A stretch of DNA of 64,000 bases from Paraescarpia echinospica. Taxonomy: Eukaryota; Annelida; Polychaeta; Sabellida; Siboglinidae. The position numbers and the translations under genes are program-made. The notes under the pieces are model-generated. The model was not told the DNA's origin, did no database searches, and saw only the letters and a list, made by a program, of their open reading frames with translations. The DNA lies in NCBI GenBank assembly GCA_020002185.1, contig CM034531.1:82107360-82171359 (forward strand). Direction: 5' to 3'. This document shows, one piece after another, positions 11,066 to 24,140 of this stretch (the first letter of the stretch is position 1; each line of letters begins with the position of its first letter).

Positions 11066-13140
11066 ATAAGATAAAAGGAACCATCTTGAATAATTCGGAC
11101 CTTTTTTGGTGTGCCAGACGTACGTATAATGATTTTAATGATACCGTTATGTGGCATACCACTGGTAAACCAGTCAGAATATCATTGGTTTAAGCCGAAA
11201 AGCATTGTTCAAAACACCATTGAACAGCATAGCATTCAAAATAATAAGTTGAACCTGATATAAAGGGCAAACTGTTGAATATCATCACAAATAGATAAGC
11301 GAGCGAAAATTAACAACTCGAAACACGTCCAAAACATCAGATTCTACGGTCGCTAGCACCCTCACGGCTCGTCCTATCCCGACAATCTTGGTATCATTTG
11401 AAAATATACACTAGTTATTCTAGCGTAATTTAGATTTCCCGGTAACCGTTCATAGAACACCTATAAACGGACCTACAATCGTGCTATTTTCAGTGTTCTG
11501 TACGGTTCCTAACAATGTTGGCGGCGGGTACTCAGTACACTAATCTTCCGATTGCGGCACTGTTTTCCTCATTTGCATAGGTTCAGACATGCGCACTTCA
11601 CCAGTTCTTAATTTCATGTTATAAGCTCCACCCACTTTTAAACGGCGGTGAAAATGACGTGCATTGATGACAGCGAAACCGATATATCTCTACGTCGGCG
11701 TGACATCACAATAACGTACGCCAATCAATGGGTAACAATTATTTTCGTTGGTTGGTTGATATACGTGTTGTGACGTCACGCCTACTTCGCGTGTGTCGGT
11801 ATAGTCGTCGTTTGAAAGTGGATGGAGATCAAATACGTAACGGTGCAGCGCGCGCTATTTACATTGTTCAAGAAAAGTACGCAAGCAGTTCGTCCGCCAT
11901 TTCGGAGGTGCGCCAAGCCAGACCATACGCGCGCAGAAAATGTAGTTCTTTGCTCAACATTTTCAACGATAACCTCAACATTTTAATTATATAAGAAGTG
12001 GTACAGTCTGATGATTATTTTGACGAAACACAACGAAGTTCAGATGGCTCAATAAATAATTGCAACGTTTCTACGTGATTTGTTTGCAAATTTCATTATC
12101 TGTGATGGGAAAAAACGTCAACGATTACTTTAATATTTTTCATTTTATATGACGCATCACAGCTTGGTGATTATTCTGATGAAATGAGGTGACTAATTAC
12201 ATCATTGGTACGATTTGGGTGATTTAAAACAATTAAATATAGGCTTGTAGCTAAAATATGTACAACTTGCAACTAAAACCCCAATTTCTTTGGGCAGCTT
12301 TTTACTGTTCTTGTATGTTTTAACTACGAATGTGTTAGTGCCACCAGTAGGCATATTATTTTGTGTGGGGTAGGTGTGCGCGCGTGTGCGCACCTTTATT
12401 ACGTGTGTGCGTGCCTGCGCGTGCATACATATCAGCCTACCTGTATACCTATGTGTTTGCGTATGTGCGTGCGTGTGAAGACTAATCTAACTATGTTGAC
12501 GGTATACTGCCCGCCGAATTGTGCTTAGTAAGCCCGTAACAAAGGTCGCAAATTGAATGGTTCACCACGGGAACATATTCAAATAGAACATCCATTTTTA
12601 AAACAAACTGTATTGGCAATACGGCCGAGTCAGGCTGAGTTAATTACTGTACCCTTTGATGTTCAACACAGCAGATTAGCCGTCTGACATTTTGGAATCC
12701 GCGCCCACTGGCTGTCAGTAACTGTTAACATATGAAAGGATATTCTAAAACACTGTCAACATTTTCAAACCCGTGCTTAACATTTCAGAAGATAATAAAT
12801 CAGAGTACCTCTCTACATTATGTAACCTCAGTCTCGGCTGACCAGACTGGAATGACAAGAAAACATATACATGAAAAAGTTTAATAAACTGGCAACGCGT
12901 GAAATTTAAGTAGAGAAACATTCAGATAGTGCCACCAGTATGTATATTATTTTGTGTGTGTTGGGGTGGGTGTGGGCGCGCGTTTAAAAATTGTATGCGA
13001 GCGTGTCGGCGCCTTTATTACGTGTGTGCGTGCATACATCTCGACAAATCAATGATACAACCTCACCCCTGCATGAGCAGACTGGAACGACAGAAGAAAT
13101 ATAGTAAAATATTTTTATAAACTAGCTAAATTGTCAACGT
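11066..13140. other. No gene seen; one segmental direct repeat
   Basis: Mostly unique sequence. About 100 bp near 12338-12430 recurs at 12928-13035 (GTGCCACCAGTA, ATATTATTTTGTGTG, CCTTTATTACGTGTGTGCGT), a diverged direct duplication. No coding signal. Confidence 0.4.
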
Positions 13141-13179
13141 GTGGCTATAACAGTTAAATCGAGAACTACACGTGAATGT

Positions 13180-13490
13180 GGCGCGGACCAACAATCAGCA
13201 GACCACAATATCAGCCACTGCACTCTATACGGTGCTCCAAACGATGAGACATCGCAGAGCTGGACCTGGCGACCCGCGAGTGGCTGATCGACAACACACT
13301 GCAAGTCTGGGCTGTAGACACATGCGATAAGCGACTTAAACGGGCGCGCGTGATTTCTAAACTCGACCTCAATCAAGGTTATCACGACGTCATGTTGGAC
13401 GAGTCTGTGAACAATTGTCTTGTACAACTGCATCGTCAGTCAACAGTACTGCTCTGCAGGTATGACACGTGGCGAGCAGTTCGTGTCCCC
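13180..13490 (+). mobile_element. Ty3/Gypsy reverse transcriptase fragment
   Basis: Contains ISKLDLNQGYHDVMLDES, matching the conserved FSKLDLNQGYHQ block of Gypsy RTs. Only a short part of pol is present, and the frame is lost soon after. Confidence 0.65.
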
Positions 13491-14230
13491 TCAAAATTCT
13501 GCGGCAGAGTTATCCTGCGATATACGCAAGCGTGTTTTGCTGAGGGAGGTTGAAGGTAAGATCTGGCACATACATTCTACATCTAGTAGGTTGCATAGGT
13601 TCACTATGTTGCCGTGCTGCAATTGCTTCTTGTTTGTCAGAGATTGCAGCGTAAGCACAAACTTGTCCGAGTCTGGTGAGCAGTTGGCCTCATCAGATGG
13701 TTTGCTGAGTTGTGCGACCATTACCATTCTGAGTGCACAACGAAACTCCTTCGTCGAATGGTTGTCTTTGAATCCACCTTTGCGACGAATTGTAGAAAAC
13801 AAATTCTCTACAATGTCCTGATTGACACGAGAGGTGTACAGAAACTTTGTGTCAGTGGTCTCCTTCAGGTGAGCCCACAGTTGAGCTACGCATGCAATGG
13901 CTAGAAGCCATCCTTTAATGAAAAGGACATTTCTTGAACCTACCACCTTATGATCAAGATGTTCAAGCATAGTATTATAGGTATGCAACTGTCAAAGAAT
14001 GACGTGTCCAGAGCTATTTAAAAGGGGTCTTCTCAACTTCGTTTGTGTCTTCGAATATTCTACTGTTGAATGCATCAAATGTCCACTGCAGTTATTTGCC
14101 GTCAAGTACAAATGCAACGCAATTGTCTCTGTTATTGTCTCTATGTTTCCCTAACGTCCCAATGAGTCCAGCCATCTTGTTGGCTTGCCGCTTACATCAC
14201 TGTCATCAGCCAAATCACCGTGCCAACTCA
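13491..14230 (-). pseudogene. P-element-like (THAP9-type) transposase remnant
   Basis: An open stretch of 165 residues includes FLYTSRVNQDIVENLFSTIR followed by RKGG and EFRCALR, the C-terminal signature of P-element/THAP9 transposases (TSRLNQD-LENLFG-IR-KGG). Further weak similarity upstream (SRIFEDTNE, EKTPFK) continues to about 14230. No THAP domain or termini seen. Confidence 0.7.
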
Positions 14231-14329
14231 GCCACACAAAATTTTCTTTGACCCGCTTAAATGTCACTATTACTTACTGACAGGGTCTCCACTCTTTGTG
14301 CTGTTGTTGGTTTTGTATCCTCGTCGCCA

Positions 14330-14518
14330 GAGAAATGTTACGACTTGGCCGAGAAAATACGATAACATTCTACGTAAAAATCTTTCCTCTCCACCCGTGT
14401 AGTAAAATCCTGGAATGCACTATCAGAAGACAAAGTCCAAGCACAGACAACCAACCAGCTGAAGTCCCGCCTCCAAAGAGACTGGAGAGACCATCCAGAC
14501 CTCTACAACTTCACATAC
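14330..14518 (+). mobile_element. LINE 3' end with (CA)n tail
   Basis: One frame reads RVVKSWNALSEDKVQAQTTN then QLKSRLQRDWRDHPDLYN and stop, a typical jockey/CR1-group RT C-terminus. The (CA)n tract starts right after the stop. Confidence 0.65.
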
Positions 14519-14622
<104 letters not shown>

Positions 14623-15394
14623 GAGCCTAGGCGGAAAAGATAAGATAAAGACAAAAAATGGGCCAAGAGATCCTGAAGTCCTTTGGACTATATTAGAGAA
14701 AAAGTTGCTTAACGGTTTCTGAGATACGGCAGCTACTAACGGCGGACGGCGAAGGCAGAATGATGACAATTAATGTCCGTTGGACCTTCAGCCCAAAGGA
14801 CTAAAAATAACAATAACGCCAACATAGTATCGTTATTTGCCGGAGAAAAGCATGAAAATGTTATCATGTATATAAAATGTCACGACGAATCCGATTAGAG
14901 GGGGCTTCACGTCATATGTTGTGTCATTGACCTTGAATTTCAAGGTCAAATGTTACTGAACGTGAAATATAACTTTTTTTAATACCACACCTGTTTTGTA
15001 TATATGTACGAATGTACCTGTGTATTTACGTACGTATGCATGTCCATGACCTTGAAATGTCAAATTTGTATTCACTAAAACATCGCTGTTTTTGTTTATA
15101 TGAATATATGGGTGTACTTATGCACGCATGTGTGTATGTAAGTATGTATAATATGTGTGTATATCTCTGTGTATGTATGTATGCTATTTACCCTAAATGT
15201 CAAGGTAAACTATTACTTAAAGTGATATAATATATAGTATATATTCAATAACATCGTTGTTTTTTATGTATTTATTCATGCATGTCACAAACTCACACAC
15301 ACACATTTCCACGGGCGTGCGTGGCTATACTGTATTAGTAAGTACGTATGTAAGTATTGTTTTTACATTTTTATTTCCTCGCCCAAGCCAACAA

Positions 15395-15600
15395 TAATCA
15401 CTTGTCACTTCTTGACACAGGAACACGTGCCAAATTTTAAGGCCGTGCACGACAGGCCAGCTACTCACTTGTCACTTCTTGACACAGGAAACCGTGCAAA
15501 ATTTCGTGCACTTAGGCCAGCTAATCATGTGTCACTTGTTGACCCAGGAACACGTACAAAGATCCGTGCACGGCAGGCCAGCGTTAGAGCACGTGCAGTG
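15395..15600. repeat. 67-bp direct repeat, 3 copies
   Basis: Three diverged copies with CACTTGTCACTTCTTGACAC, GGAACACGTGC and AGGCCAGCTA, inside the transposon just past the pseudogene's 3' end. Confidence 0.85.
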
Positions 15601-17345
15601 CGCTGCACATGGCTTTCCGCACGCCTTGGTAGCTTCAGGAAGCGTTGACCAAAGAGGAGGAGACCATCTCCCATCCTCGAACGTCCATCCAAAGTCCTTT
15701 GTGGACGGCACACCCGGCCGAGCCACCCAACTCAAAGACCCTATGCTTGCCTGGTAGATGCAGTACATATCAATGCATCACCTGTTGGTGGCAGACGATC
15801 GAAGGCGCAGTTTTTCTTCGTGAAAAGTTCTCGTTTTGTATCGTTAACAGATTTTGCTGCACTTGACTTGTCATACATTGTGATGACGAACTTCTCCATC
15901 AACTTAAATTATGGACTAGCCACGTCTAACTTGGCAAACAGTGATCTCGGTGTGGTGCAAATGCTTCTGTCACACCAGGAACTTCAGACCAAGCCTTCCA
16001 AGCCGACCTTTTCCCGACGCCACGGAACGCTGAAACTACATCATGGCATGGAACATCAGGAGTCCCTTAGTCTCCCGCTCTCCAAGGTTGTCAGAAACAG
16101 TGTTGACGTGTGTGTTTCTGATGTTTCACCCTGTTCCGAATGCCATCCACAGCTGGAAGTTACCGACGGTCGTTGTCAAACAGAAGAACAATCCAACGAA
16201 CGTGTCTACAGTGTGCACCACGACCGTCTTCGCCCCTTGCTGAAGAGCGTGCAGTGAATGGTATATATTTGTCCCACATAATGTCCAACCTCGATGTCGA
16301 TTCAAGTTATCTCTTGATGAATGGTATAAACACATGCTCGGCGTATTCCTGGAATGTTGCGCAGCCTGTGGGAGTCAACATGTGAGTTAGGACAGGACCG
16401 TCAAAAACCTTTGCGTCTAGAAATGGAGGAGCCTCGGTTTCGTCGGGAACATCAAGACAAGACAGCAGGTCCGACTTTGTATTAAACCTCCTCACTTCCC
16501 TAAATTGTGAGAGGGCGGGAAAGGTTGGTTCTCGTGCGCAAAAAAAACAGCGGGGTCGCCATCGCGGACTTGGTTTGCAATGTACAACTTGCCAAACAGT
16601 GATGCGTCTGAGTTGATGTTCGACAGCGGCGCGCCTTTCTTCTTATCCAGCTTCGGTTTTCTTAGCGTGATAATGTCATTTATCTTGATCGGGGTGCTGA
16701 ATGGTGTGCTCCTTTCGTGTAGGACATTCAACCGGAATGCCTCGTATTGTGCCTGGCCCACAGTCTCCAACTTCTATATGGTCTCCACCATGGACTCTGG
16801 AGCGCACTCATGCTTGAAGGGACTTTCGTGTTGCCGAATGACACCGACGAGTGCAGACCGACACTTCGGAATGGAACTTTCGCCGAGTAGCCATGATGCG
16901 TGTCTTCGGGGTGCGTCTCGCTAGTTGTTGTTTGTTCTGCTGGTGATATATATGTTTCAAGATCTTGCAGGAGTCGTGCTAACTCTGGTCCGGCGAGGAG
17001 CCATCTTTAAAGATCTGCTGCGTTTTCAGTGAGACCGGTGATGCCTCGTTTCCCCTTCCCGCCTTTATTTGCCTGTTCCAGCGCCTGGTCGACGGGCATT
17101 GCTGAGAACCGGCGAATCGTTTTGGGGACTACCCAATACCGCCTGGTGTGAACATCGTCAACGCTGCAGGGGCAATGTCTTCATGTGCAGGTTGACCCAT
17201 CGACTGTAGTTCATATGGTCGAGGCTGAAGAAAATGAACACAAGTGTTTCCATGCTGGCGATCGAGGTATTATATGCACCTACGTTTAATAACACCTGGC
17301 ATCGCGTTCGTCTCAAGTCCAGCAGGCAGCATCATCTAGACGCTA
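15535..17345 (-). pseudogene. Broken XPG-like nuclease gene of a multicopy invertebrate family
   Basis: Segments in several frames follow one protein order: NYSRWVNLHMKTL; VVPKTIRRFSA-like and VDQALEQANKGG; GPELARLLQDLET; FRLNVLHERSTPF; ASLFGKLYIANQVRDGDPAV; FQEYAEHVFIPFI; GAKTVVVHTVDTFVGLFF; LLMFHAMTGCDTVSAFRGVG followed by KRSAWKAW; MYDKSSAA; LFTKKNCAFDRLPPT; and a C-terminal cysteine cluster ending CTCSNAGLPCTDLCTC. I know this arrangement from many unannotated invertebrate proteins. The TGCDTxSxFxGxGK block resembles the helix-turn of XPG/FEN1 nucleases. Numerous frameshifts make it non-functional. Confidence 0.7.
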
Positions 17346-17912
17346 CTAATTCCCGTTCATAAATTTTACCTTTTTAGAAGTAGGCCTTGATGTAAAACAA
17401 AATAGATCAGCATATAATCTTAGCTTGCATACATGCACAAAAAAGTCGCCCTGTTGAAGAATACAAATTTCCCTATCATTGCCATTTGACCTTGACATTT
17501 CCAGATTGCTGATATGTAACCTTGACATTCAAGGTCAAGAACACAACATCGGATAGGATCCGGCATGCATGCATACAAAAACAGCGATGGTACTGAAAAA
17601 TATGAGGTTCATTGTCGTTATCATGTATATCAACAAAAAATAGGGATGTTTAAAAAAAATGACCTTGACATTCAAGGTCATAGATATACATACATACATA
17701 CATACATACATAATTATCGACACACTTTCGTACACATATAAAACAGTGGTGGTATTGAAATATATATATTTCACGTTCAGTAACATTTGACCTTGAAATG
17801 CAAGGTCAATGACACAAAATCTGACGTCGAGCCCCCTTTAATCGGATTCGCCGTGAATGTTTACATATATGGTCCAATTTTCATGCTTTTATCCAGCAAG
17901 TAACGATTAGGC

Positions 17913-20705
17913 CAAACTTGGCCTTAACAAACCAGATTAACAGCAACAATAGCAGCAAAAATCAATAGTCAATGGAATATCACTACAGCAAACAAACCTT
18001 GAGACGGTCTCAGTGCTCAACTTGGGCAATTATTGACCGTTCTTAAAGTAAGGTAAGGTAAGAAAATACCAACAACTTTATTAGTGTGGCAGGTGAACAT
18101 ACAAGGCGCGGGAAATAGCACTGTTCCGGTGTACCCCAAGGCTCTTAATCTTGGGAAATAGACATTAGCTCTATAACGGAAGGAAACTTTAATGTGCGTG
18201 CGCAGAGTAGACAGGAAACAGCGCGTATAATTCCTTCCTTCGTGTATGCCTCCACACTTTTAATCTACGTCTACGTGCATATTTTTAAATTAACATACAA
18301 GGAATTTATTTGTTACGGTTATTATGACAATTGTTTCGTTTGCAGTGTTTCTTTATACAAGCTATCAATAAATCGTTTCGCCACATGTTGAATCTAATGG
18401 CAATTAATTATAAAATAAATCATATTTTTTTCGAATTGTAGTGAATTGGAGTGAATTCCAGTGGAGTAAACTTTACGATTTTGAGTACAAAATCGGCAAA
18501 GCCAAATAATTTGGCCAGTCTTCCTTTATAAATTGAGGCAAGTTGTATCAGCCGATCTATGCAGATACTGTCCTATTGCTAGATAGTATATATTTATATG
18601 TAATTATAGGGTAAACGTCGCGGCCTTTCTTAACGGCCTTTTAAGCTAAATTCAGGGTTGTTTACGTGATCGGTAAACAAAGACGATTTTGAAGTTAAAC
18701 TTCAAAACAAGTTTCAACTTGGTTTGCTGTCAAAACACAGATAGTAATCTTGTTGTTTTGTTTTCCTTAATTTTACATTCACACACGTGGGCGGTATCTT
18801 CTTTGTGAACGGCACGGATCGGGCCAATCAAGGATAGCACTGTCAATTGTATTAGTATTTGATTTGCAACATCACAGTACAGTGTACACAGACTTGTGTG
18901 TCATAAAATAGGGGCAGTGAAATAGGAGCAGTAACGTACACAAACCTACAACAGTGCAATCCAACAATTTCCATAGCGGACCAATAAAACAGAATATAAT
19001 AATACATAAATAGTTAAATAAATACAACAGTCAATGCATCAGAACATGTAAAACAAATGTACTGAATTATTGAAAACATACTTTAAAGTAAGAGCTGGAT
19101 AGATAGTTTACTCTTTCATTTGTACTATATATAGTGTCCCAAGTATATGCATCGCAAAATTCCATGACAGTGCGGTATTGTGTTGTTTTTTCAAACCAGA
19201 AACGTGCATGTACATATACTTTTAACATACCAACCAATTTAGTTAACTAGCAACATGAGCTGCCAATGAAGCACAACGTTTTACAGAAGCATTCAAACAG
19301 AACAAAAACATGACACAATATCAAGGAGACACCGAAGTGGACGATACACGAACTTAGGACACACAACCATACATCTTATAGATAATTTGATTTCTTAAAA
19401 CCACTGAAACTTATACGGTGCCTACAATCATATTTAAAGAGATACCGAATTATCTTATTAATTTTTTGAGCTGTCTACAGTTTAATTTTGACCGCTGCGT
19501 GTAATCCCCTATACCATGCATTGCAGACATAATCAAAACGTGGCTGCAATAACGCTGGACACTACATTCTTCTCTTCTTTTCTCAAAACCATGAAAATTG
19601 TGTTGCTGTTTGTTTGTTTGTTTTCCCGTTACTTTAGATTCACACTAAGTGGATTGAAGTACTATTGCTTTTGACTACAGCATGAATCAAGGACACCAGT
19701 AAGTGGATATTATCCATCCGTCATCATCTACTGATCTCAGACTGAGACCCTGGTTGCCTTATCTTCTTATTTTGCATAATGTTTTGCATAGTTGCCAGTG
19801 GACAACTGTAGCCAACAGCAGTGCCATGGATTATGCAAAATAAGCCGTTGTTCTTCAGTACCCCCTCTGGCCAGGGAGGTGATTAGCTGGGAAGCACTTG
19901 TGCTGCCCATCAACTCATCTGCATATATTGCACAACATTTGCACATGGACCACTTTTTATGATGCAAGGCTTCCTGTTCATTCAAATTGATCATCCTTGA
20001 CCTATCACTTTGTATGGGTGTTGCTGTTACATACTTACATTGAGCAGAATCTACTTAAATCAAACAACCTTGACAGACCATTTGCAACTGATTAGTTCTT
20101 TCTTCTCTGGAAAGTTTAAGTGGTAATCTTGCTACAAAGCCATCCATTGGTGGTTCCACGAAGTGAGTGTCAACTTACTTTCTGGTTTGTATTGCCTGTA
20201 TAAATCTGTGTTTGTAATGGGTCTGTCACAAATCTCTTTACTCATTGGAATGAGACACTTGTTTTTGGCTTGCTCGCCGATAATATTTGGATTACCTTGA
20301 CAACTTGATTCGATATTGACAACTTGATTCGATCGTTTGACTTAGTGTGAGTATTTTATTTGGTTAATAATATTTGCTTTATTCTCAAACTCCACACAAC
20401 ATACATGTGCATTATTATGGTAATAGTACAGCTGTGCTATAAACATTAGTTACAGAAATTTATAATGACACATGTATATGTTTTGTGTATACATGGATGA
20501 TCTCAATAAAAAAAATTAACAATGTAAATGCTGGATGCATAATAGGTGCAGCATTAATTCATCATTTAATGTATGCTAGCTGATGATTTAGTGTTCTTGG
20601 CTCCCTGATGTATGGCCTCATCTATGCTGCTGTCGGTATGTTCAGATTATGGTATATAACAGGATTTCAAATACAACAGTACGAAAAGTAATGTTATGGT
20701 ATTTT
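17913..20705. other. No gene seen
   Basis: AT-rich single-copy-looking DNA with short direct repeats (for example CAACTTGATTCGAT at 20300-20335). No open frame resembles a known family. Confidence 0.35.
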
Positions 20706-21130
20706 TGCTGTAAAAAGGTTCAAGGATATACACATCCCAAACTTTGAGCTAAATGATGAAACATTGCCCACAGTTAATAAATGTAACTGTTATCACTGAA
20801 GATCTCAGTGATGATGATATGGCTAGTCAATATAAGAGAATTTATGCTCAGGTTAATGCCTTGATTCGAAAATTCTGTGTACTGAAAATGTGAAATGTAT
20901 ATACAAGGAATTAAACCAGTACTTCCAGATTCTGGACTGTTAACGATGCAACTTTTCACGATGCTGCAGTTTAATGCATTGTTTGAGAACTGTAGTCGGC
21001 ATATAAATCTATATATCAAATGTCTAATAACCGCAGCACAGTTAGGCAAATTATTGTACACAAACATTTCAGTGTGCAAGTGATGAATCGAGATTGAAGT
21101 AAAGGGGTTGTGTATTCTAATCACTTTGCT
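20705..21130 (+). mobile_element. LINE RT C-terminal fragment
   Basis: After frame correction at two points it reads IPNFELNDETLPTVN, then ITEDLSDDDMASQYKRIYAQ, VNALIRKFCV. This is the YLG..ISDDLSDD...QxRxxYAxxNxLxRKF block of non-LTR RTs. Heavily decayed. Confidence 0.55.
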
Positions 21131-23200
21131 CTGGCAATATATTCATTGCACTTTGATATTGTAACCTATGCAGACACACTCGGGTGGGGAATACCAGGTA
21201 CAGTTAAGGCCATATTTAGAAATGTCTCGCAAACATTAATTGTGAAATTCTTCACACATCACAATGGCATACATTAAATAGTCATAAACTGTGTAATGCA
21301 TGTCAGTTATATCGTATTACTCACAAATCACATCGGCCAGAATCCATGTTCAGTCAGTGTGGGAGTTCAGAATCCCCCCCCCCCACATGATGTGTGGCTG
21401 GAAATTAAAATTGATTTAAAACAATTGGTGACTTAGATAATTGGGACATTTATGAGCATGAACAAATTCACTATTTCACCCATCAGAGCCTATTCAGATA
21501 GGTAGACATATGTCCTAGAGTATGAAAGACAAAACTGATCGAGCTATAGAATGACTGGAAAAACAGCACCTACTCAGATTTATATTGCAGAAAATCCTAC
21601 TAGCATACTTACACATGGCGATACTGCCATATCCGGCAAATATATCAATTTACGTCAAATTTCAAATAGGTGTTATTTGATTGACCATCATTATTTAGGA
21701 AAGGGTCTGCCCAGTTTTAAGGACAAATTTACAAATTCAGATTGGCGGAATGCAGAGATAATTTTGGAGACAAATTATGAATTTGTTCTGATGTTTGATG
21801 GTGATGCTCAAGCAAACAATTTTTGAAATTTTCTCATAAAATAGCTCCGTATAAGTGAACAAATTCCTTCAGTGTTATTTCATTTCTAACTAGTGTCCAC
21901 AAAGTAGACCTATATTTCATATTTTAAGAGTATCTGCCTCAAAAGTGTGACAGAATGTGGCACTATATACAATCTCGACATACACCATATTGCATATTAA
22001 AAACACATATGGTGGCAGATTACTGTTACCTTCTCGTTGGTTTCTACCGTGGATCGCATAAGTCATTTATATTGCTTTTGTGTGAACTAAAAACAGTAAC
22101 ACAACTCCCTGGCTCTGTTGTGCTGTCTGTAAATAATAAACATGTATTATGTGGATATATACGTGCTAACACATATTTTTTCTTTTTGTTTTCAGTTGCA
22201 TGCTGGTGCAGTCAGACGGGGGCATGGCATGGAGACATGCATTCATGTGTACTGTCGTTAATCCTTACACAGATTAATTGCCACTTCTGAGCATGTTGAA
22301 TTTATTATTTGCAATTATTTTAAAAATAAATGTGTTTTAAACAATGTATACGTATTTGATTGTGTATAATGTTTGGGTAGAATAGATACTAAATGTGTAA
22401 ATATACTGTGTTGTAATGGATTTCTCCGAGATATCTACAAATGTCAAATACAGCTGTATCGGAGAAATAGACTGAAGATTAAGTACTAACATCAATTAGT
22501 GTCTACACTGTGGTCTTGCACACTGACCCTCTGACAATGTAACTACCAGCCCTATCCATTAATGAATGGTCCTAGTCAAGATGACCGCTAATGGGGTCAG
22601 GGATCAATAAAACTGGCTGGCTGGATATCCAGTTATAAATAGGGGGCAAGCAGTGGGAGAGACCCCCACCCACATGGTGAATTTGATATATTAGCCAGTA
22701 GTCATTTATTATAGTCATAATATTATTGTTAGCAATGGTGGTATATACACAAGCAAAACGTTTGCGGACTTATTGTGTGCAATTATCAGTCAGTGTATAT
22801 TTGACTCTTGATTATCGTTGTTTACAATTAGTAATGCTGTAATAAAATTTCATTAACTTGGCCAGTTTCAATTTATACTTGATTTGTGTTGTCTTTCTGC
22901 ATGCATATCTGCATAACGGTCATTCTCGTTTACTGAGCGGGCACACTTCAGGTTCGGTACCAAAGTCGGAATTTGGGCTAGGTTATCGAAGTGTACGAAG
23001 TAATTCAGCAAATGCAGGCCACCAGATATAGTGGTATATTCACTGGGTATATGAAGTATGGATGTTTGCCCCCAGTATTATTAAATAACTTCGTCAATTG
23101 AAATCGATGAAAATGTGGTTGCTAACATTATTATCGGAAGGCAGTTCGTGCGTGTGCCAAGAATGTGCCCCCTGCAGGGCTAATGTCTATTTCCCAAGAT
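21131..23200. other. No gene seen
   Basis: AT-rich, with a C run near 21370 and a short hairpin near 22420-22470 (ATTTCTCCGA and its inverse). The 91-residue open frame at 21551 has no recognised domain. Confidence 0.35.
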
Positions 23201-23204
23201 CCAG

Positions 23205-24140
23205 TGATCTGCTGGTGTACCGGTCTGGAAGGAGGTTCCGGTCTAAGAGTAAGTTCCGGTTCCGTTTTGCGCATGCTAGCGCAAGCGCAGTACATCAAAT
23301 GCGACCCGCGGTGAGCAACGTGACCTCATCTGACCGATCAACTTTGACTCCGTGCCAGAAGTAAGCGTCGACCGAGTTACATCGCAGTGAGCAACGCGAC
23401 CTCGGGTGATCGATAACTTTTGACCCTTGGCTCGACGCTCGCGGCGACCGAGTTACATAATTAATCATTTTTCGCTTGCTGTAGCGACCGTTACTCCACT
23501 GACCTACTTGCCCCCCTACGGTGTTTCATACATGCCAAATTGACAGAGATGTGTCATTTATAAATTGCTACCCCCCAGGATCCCCACCCCCGACGAATTA
23601 AAAAAATATATAAAACTACGAACCACCCAAAATGGGCCTGCTAGATTTACACACAATTTCAGCTTCATAGATGCTAAACTGACAGAGATTTGTGTCATTT
23701 GTGTTTACCACAAACCCGCTGTGCGTATAAACAGCACTGAAAACTGCAGCTCTGTGTGACGAAGTCATAAGATGCAGAACGCTCTGAGACAATGACATCA
23801 AAATAAAACACATTTTTTTTGCAAATAATTACAAGTTATGCTAATTATGAGAGTTTTTTGTTATGTATACTAACAATTACAAAAATAACCGTATCATTAA
23901 TGTAAACTATAATATAACTGGGTCACGCATAGTTTCGGCAAACACTGTTTAAGCCAAAAATAGGCGCTAACCTTTGACATGTACAGTGTGTACGCAAAAC
24001 GGAACCGGAACTTACTTCCAGACCGTACAGCTGCGGGCCGAAAGTAGGCGCTAACCTTCGACATGTACAATCGCATGCGCAATACGGAACCGGAACTTAC
24101 TCTCAGACAGGAACCTCCTTCCAGACCGGTACACCGGTGA
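23205..24140. mobile_element. Non-autonomous DNA transposon, about 0.93 kb
   Basis: Ends are inverted copies of about 62 bp: GTGTACCGGTCTGGAAGGAG, GTTCCGGTCT, AGAGTAAGTTCCGGTTCCG on the left and the reverse complement at 24060-24135. A second partial inverted copy lies at 23990-24030. No transposase. Confidence 0.75.

Larger units (their letters stand above)
14833..17912. mobile_element. 3.1 kb DNA transposon with long inverted repeats (Academ-like?)
   Basis: The left end (14833-15110) and the reverse complement of the right end (about 17560-17912) match in order: TCGTTA, AAAAGCATGAAAAT, GCGAATCCGATTA-type block, GGGGGCT, TTGTGTCATTGACCTTG, CAAGGTCAAATGTTACTGAA, CGTGAAATATA, AATACCAC. The arms contain repeated TGACCTTGAAATTCAAGGTCA-type palindromes. 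Inside lies the broken XPG-like nuclease gene. Assignment to Academ rests on that nuclease type and is inference. Exact ends and target-site duplication were not resolved. Confidence 0.65.

Noticed and set aside
21551..21826. 91-residue open frame as a host gene
   Set aside because: No recognisable domain or splice context; length is within chance for AT-rich sequence with neighbouring LINE debris.
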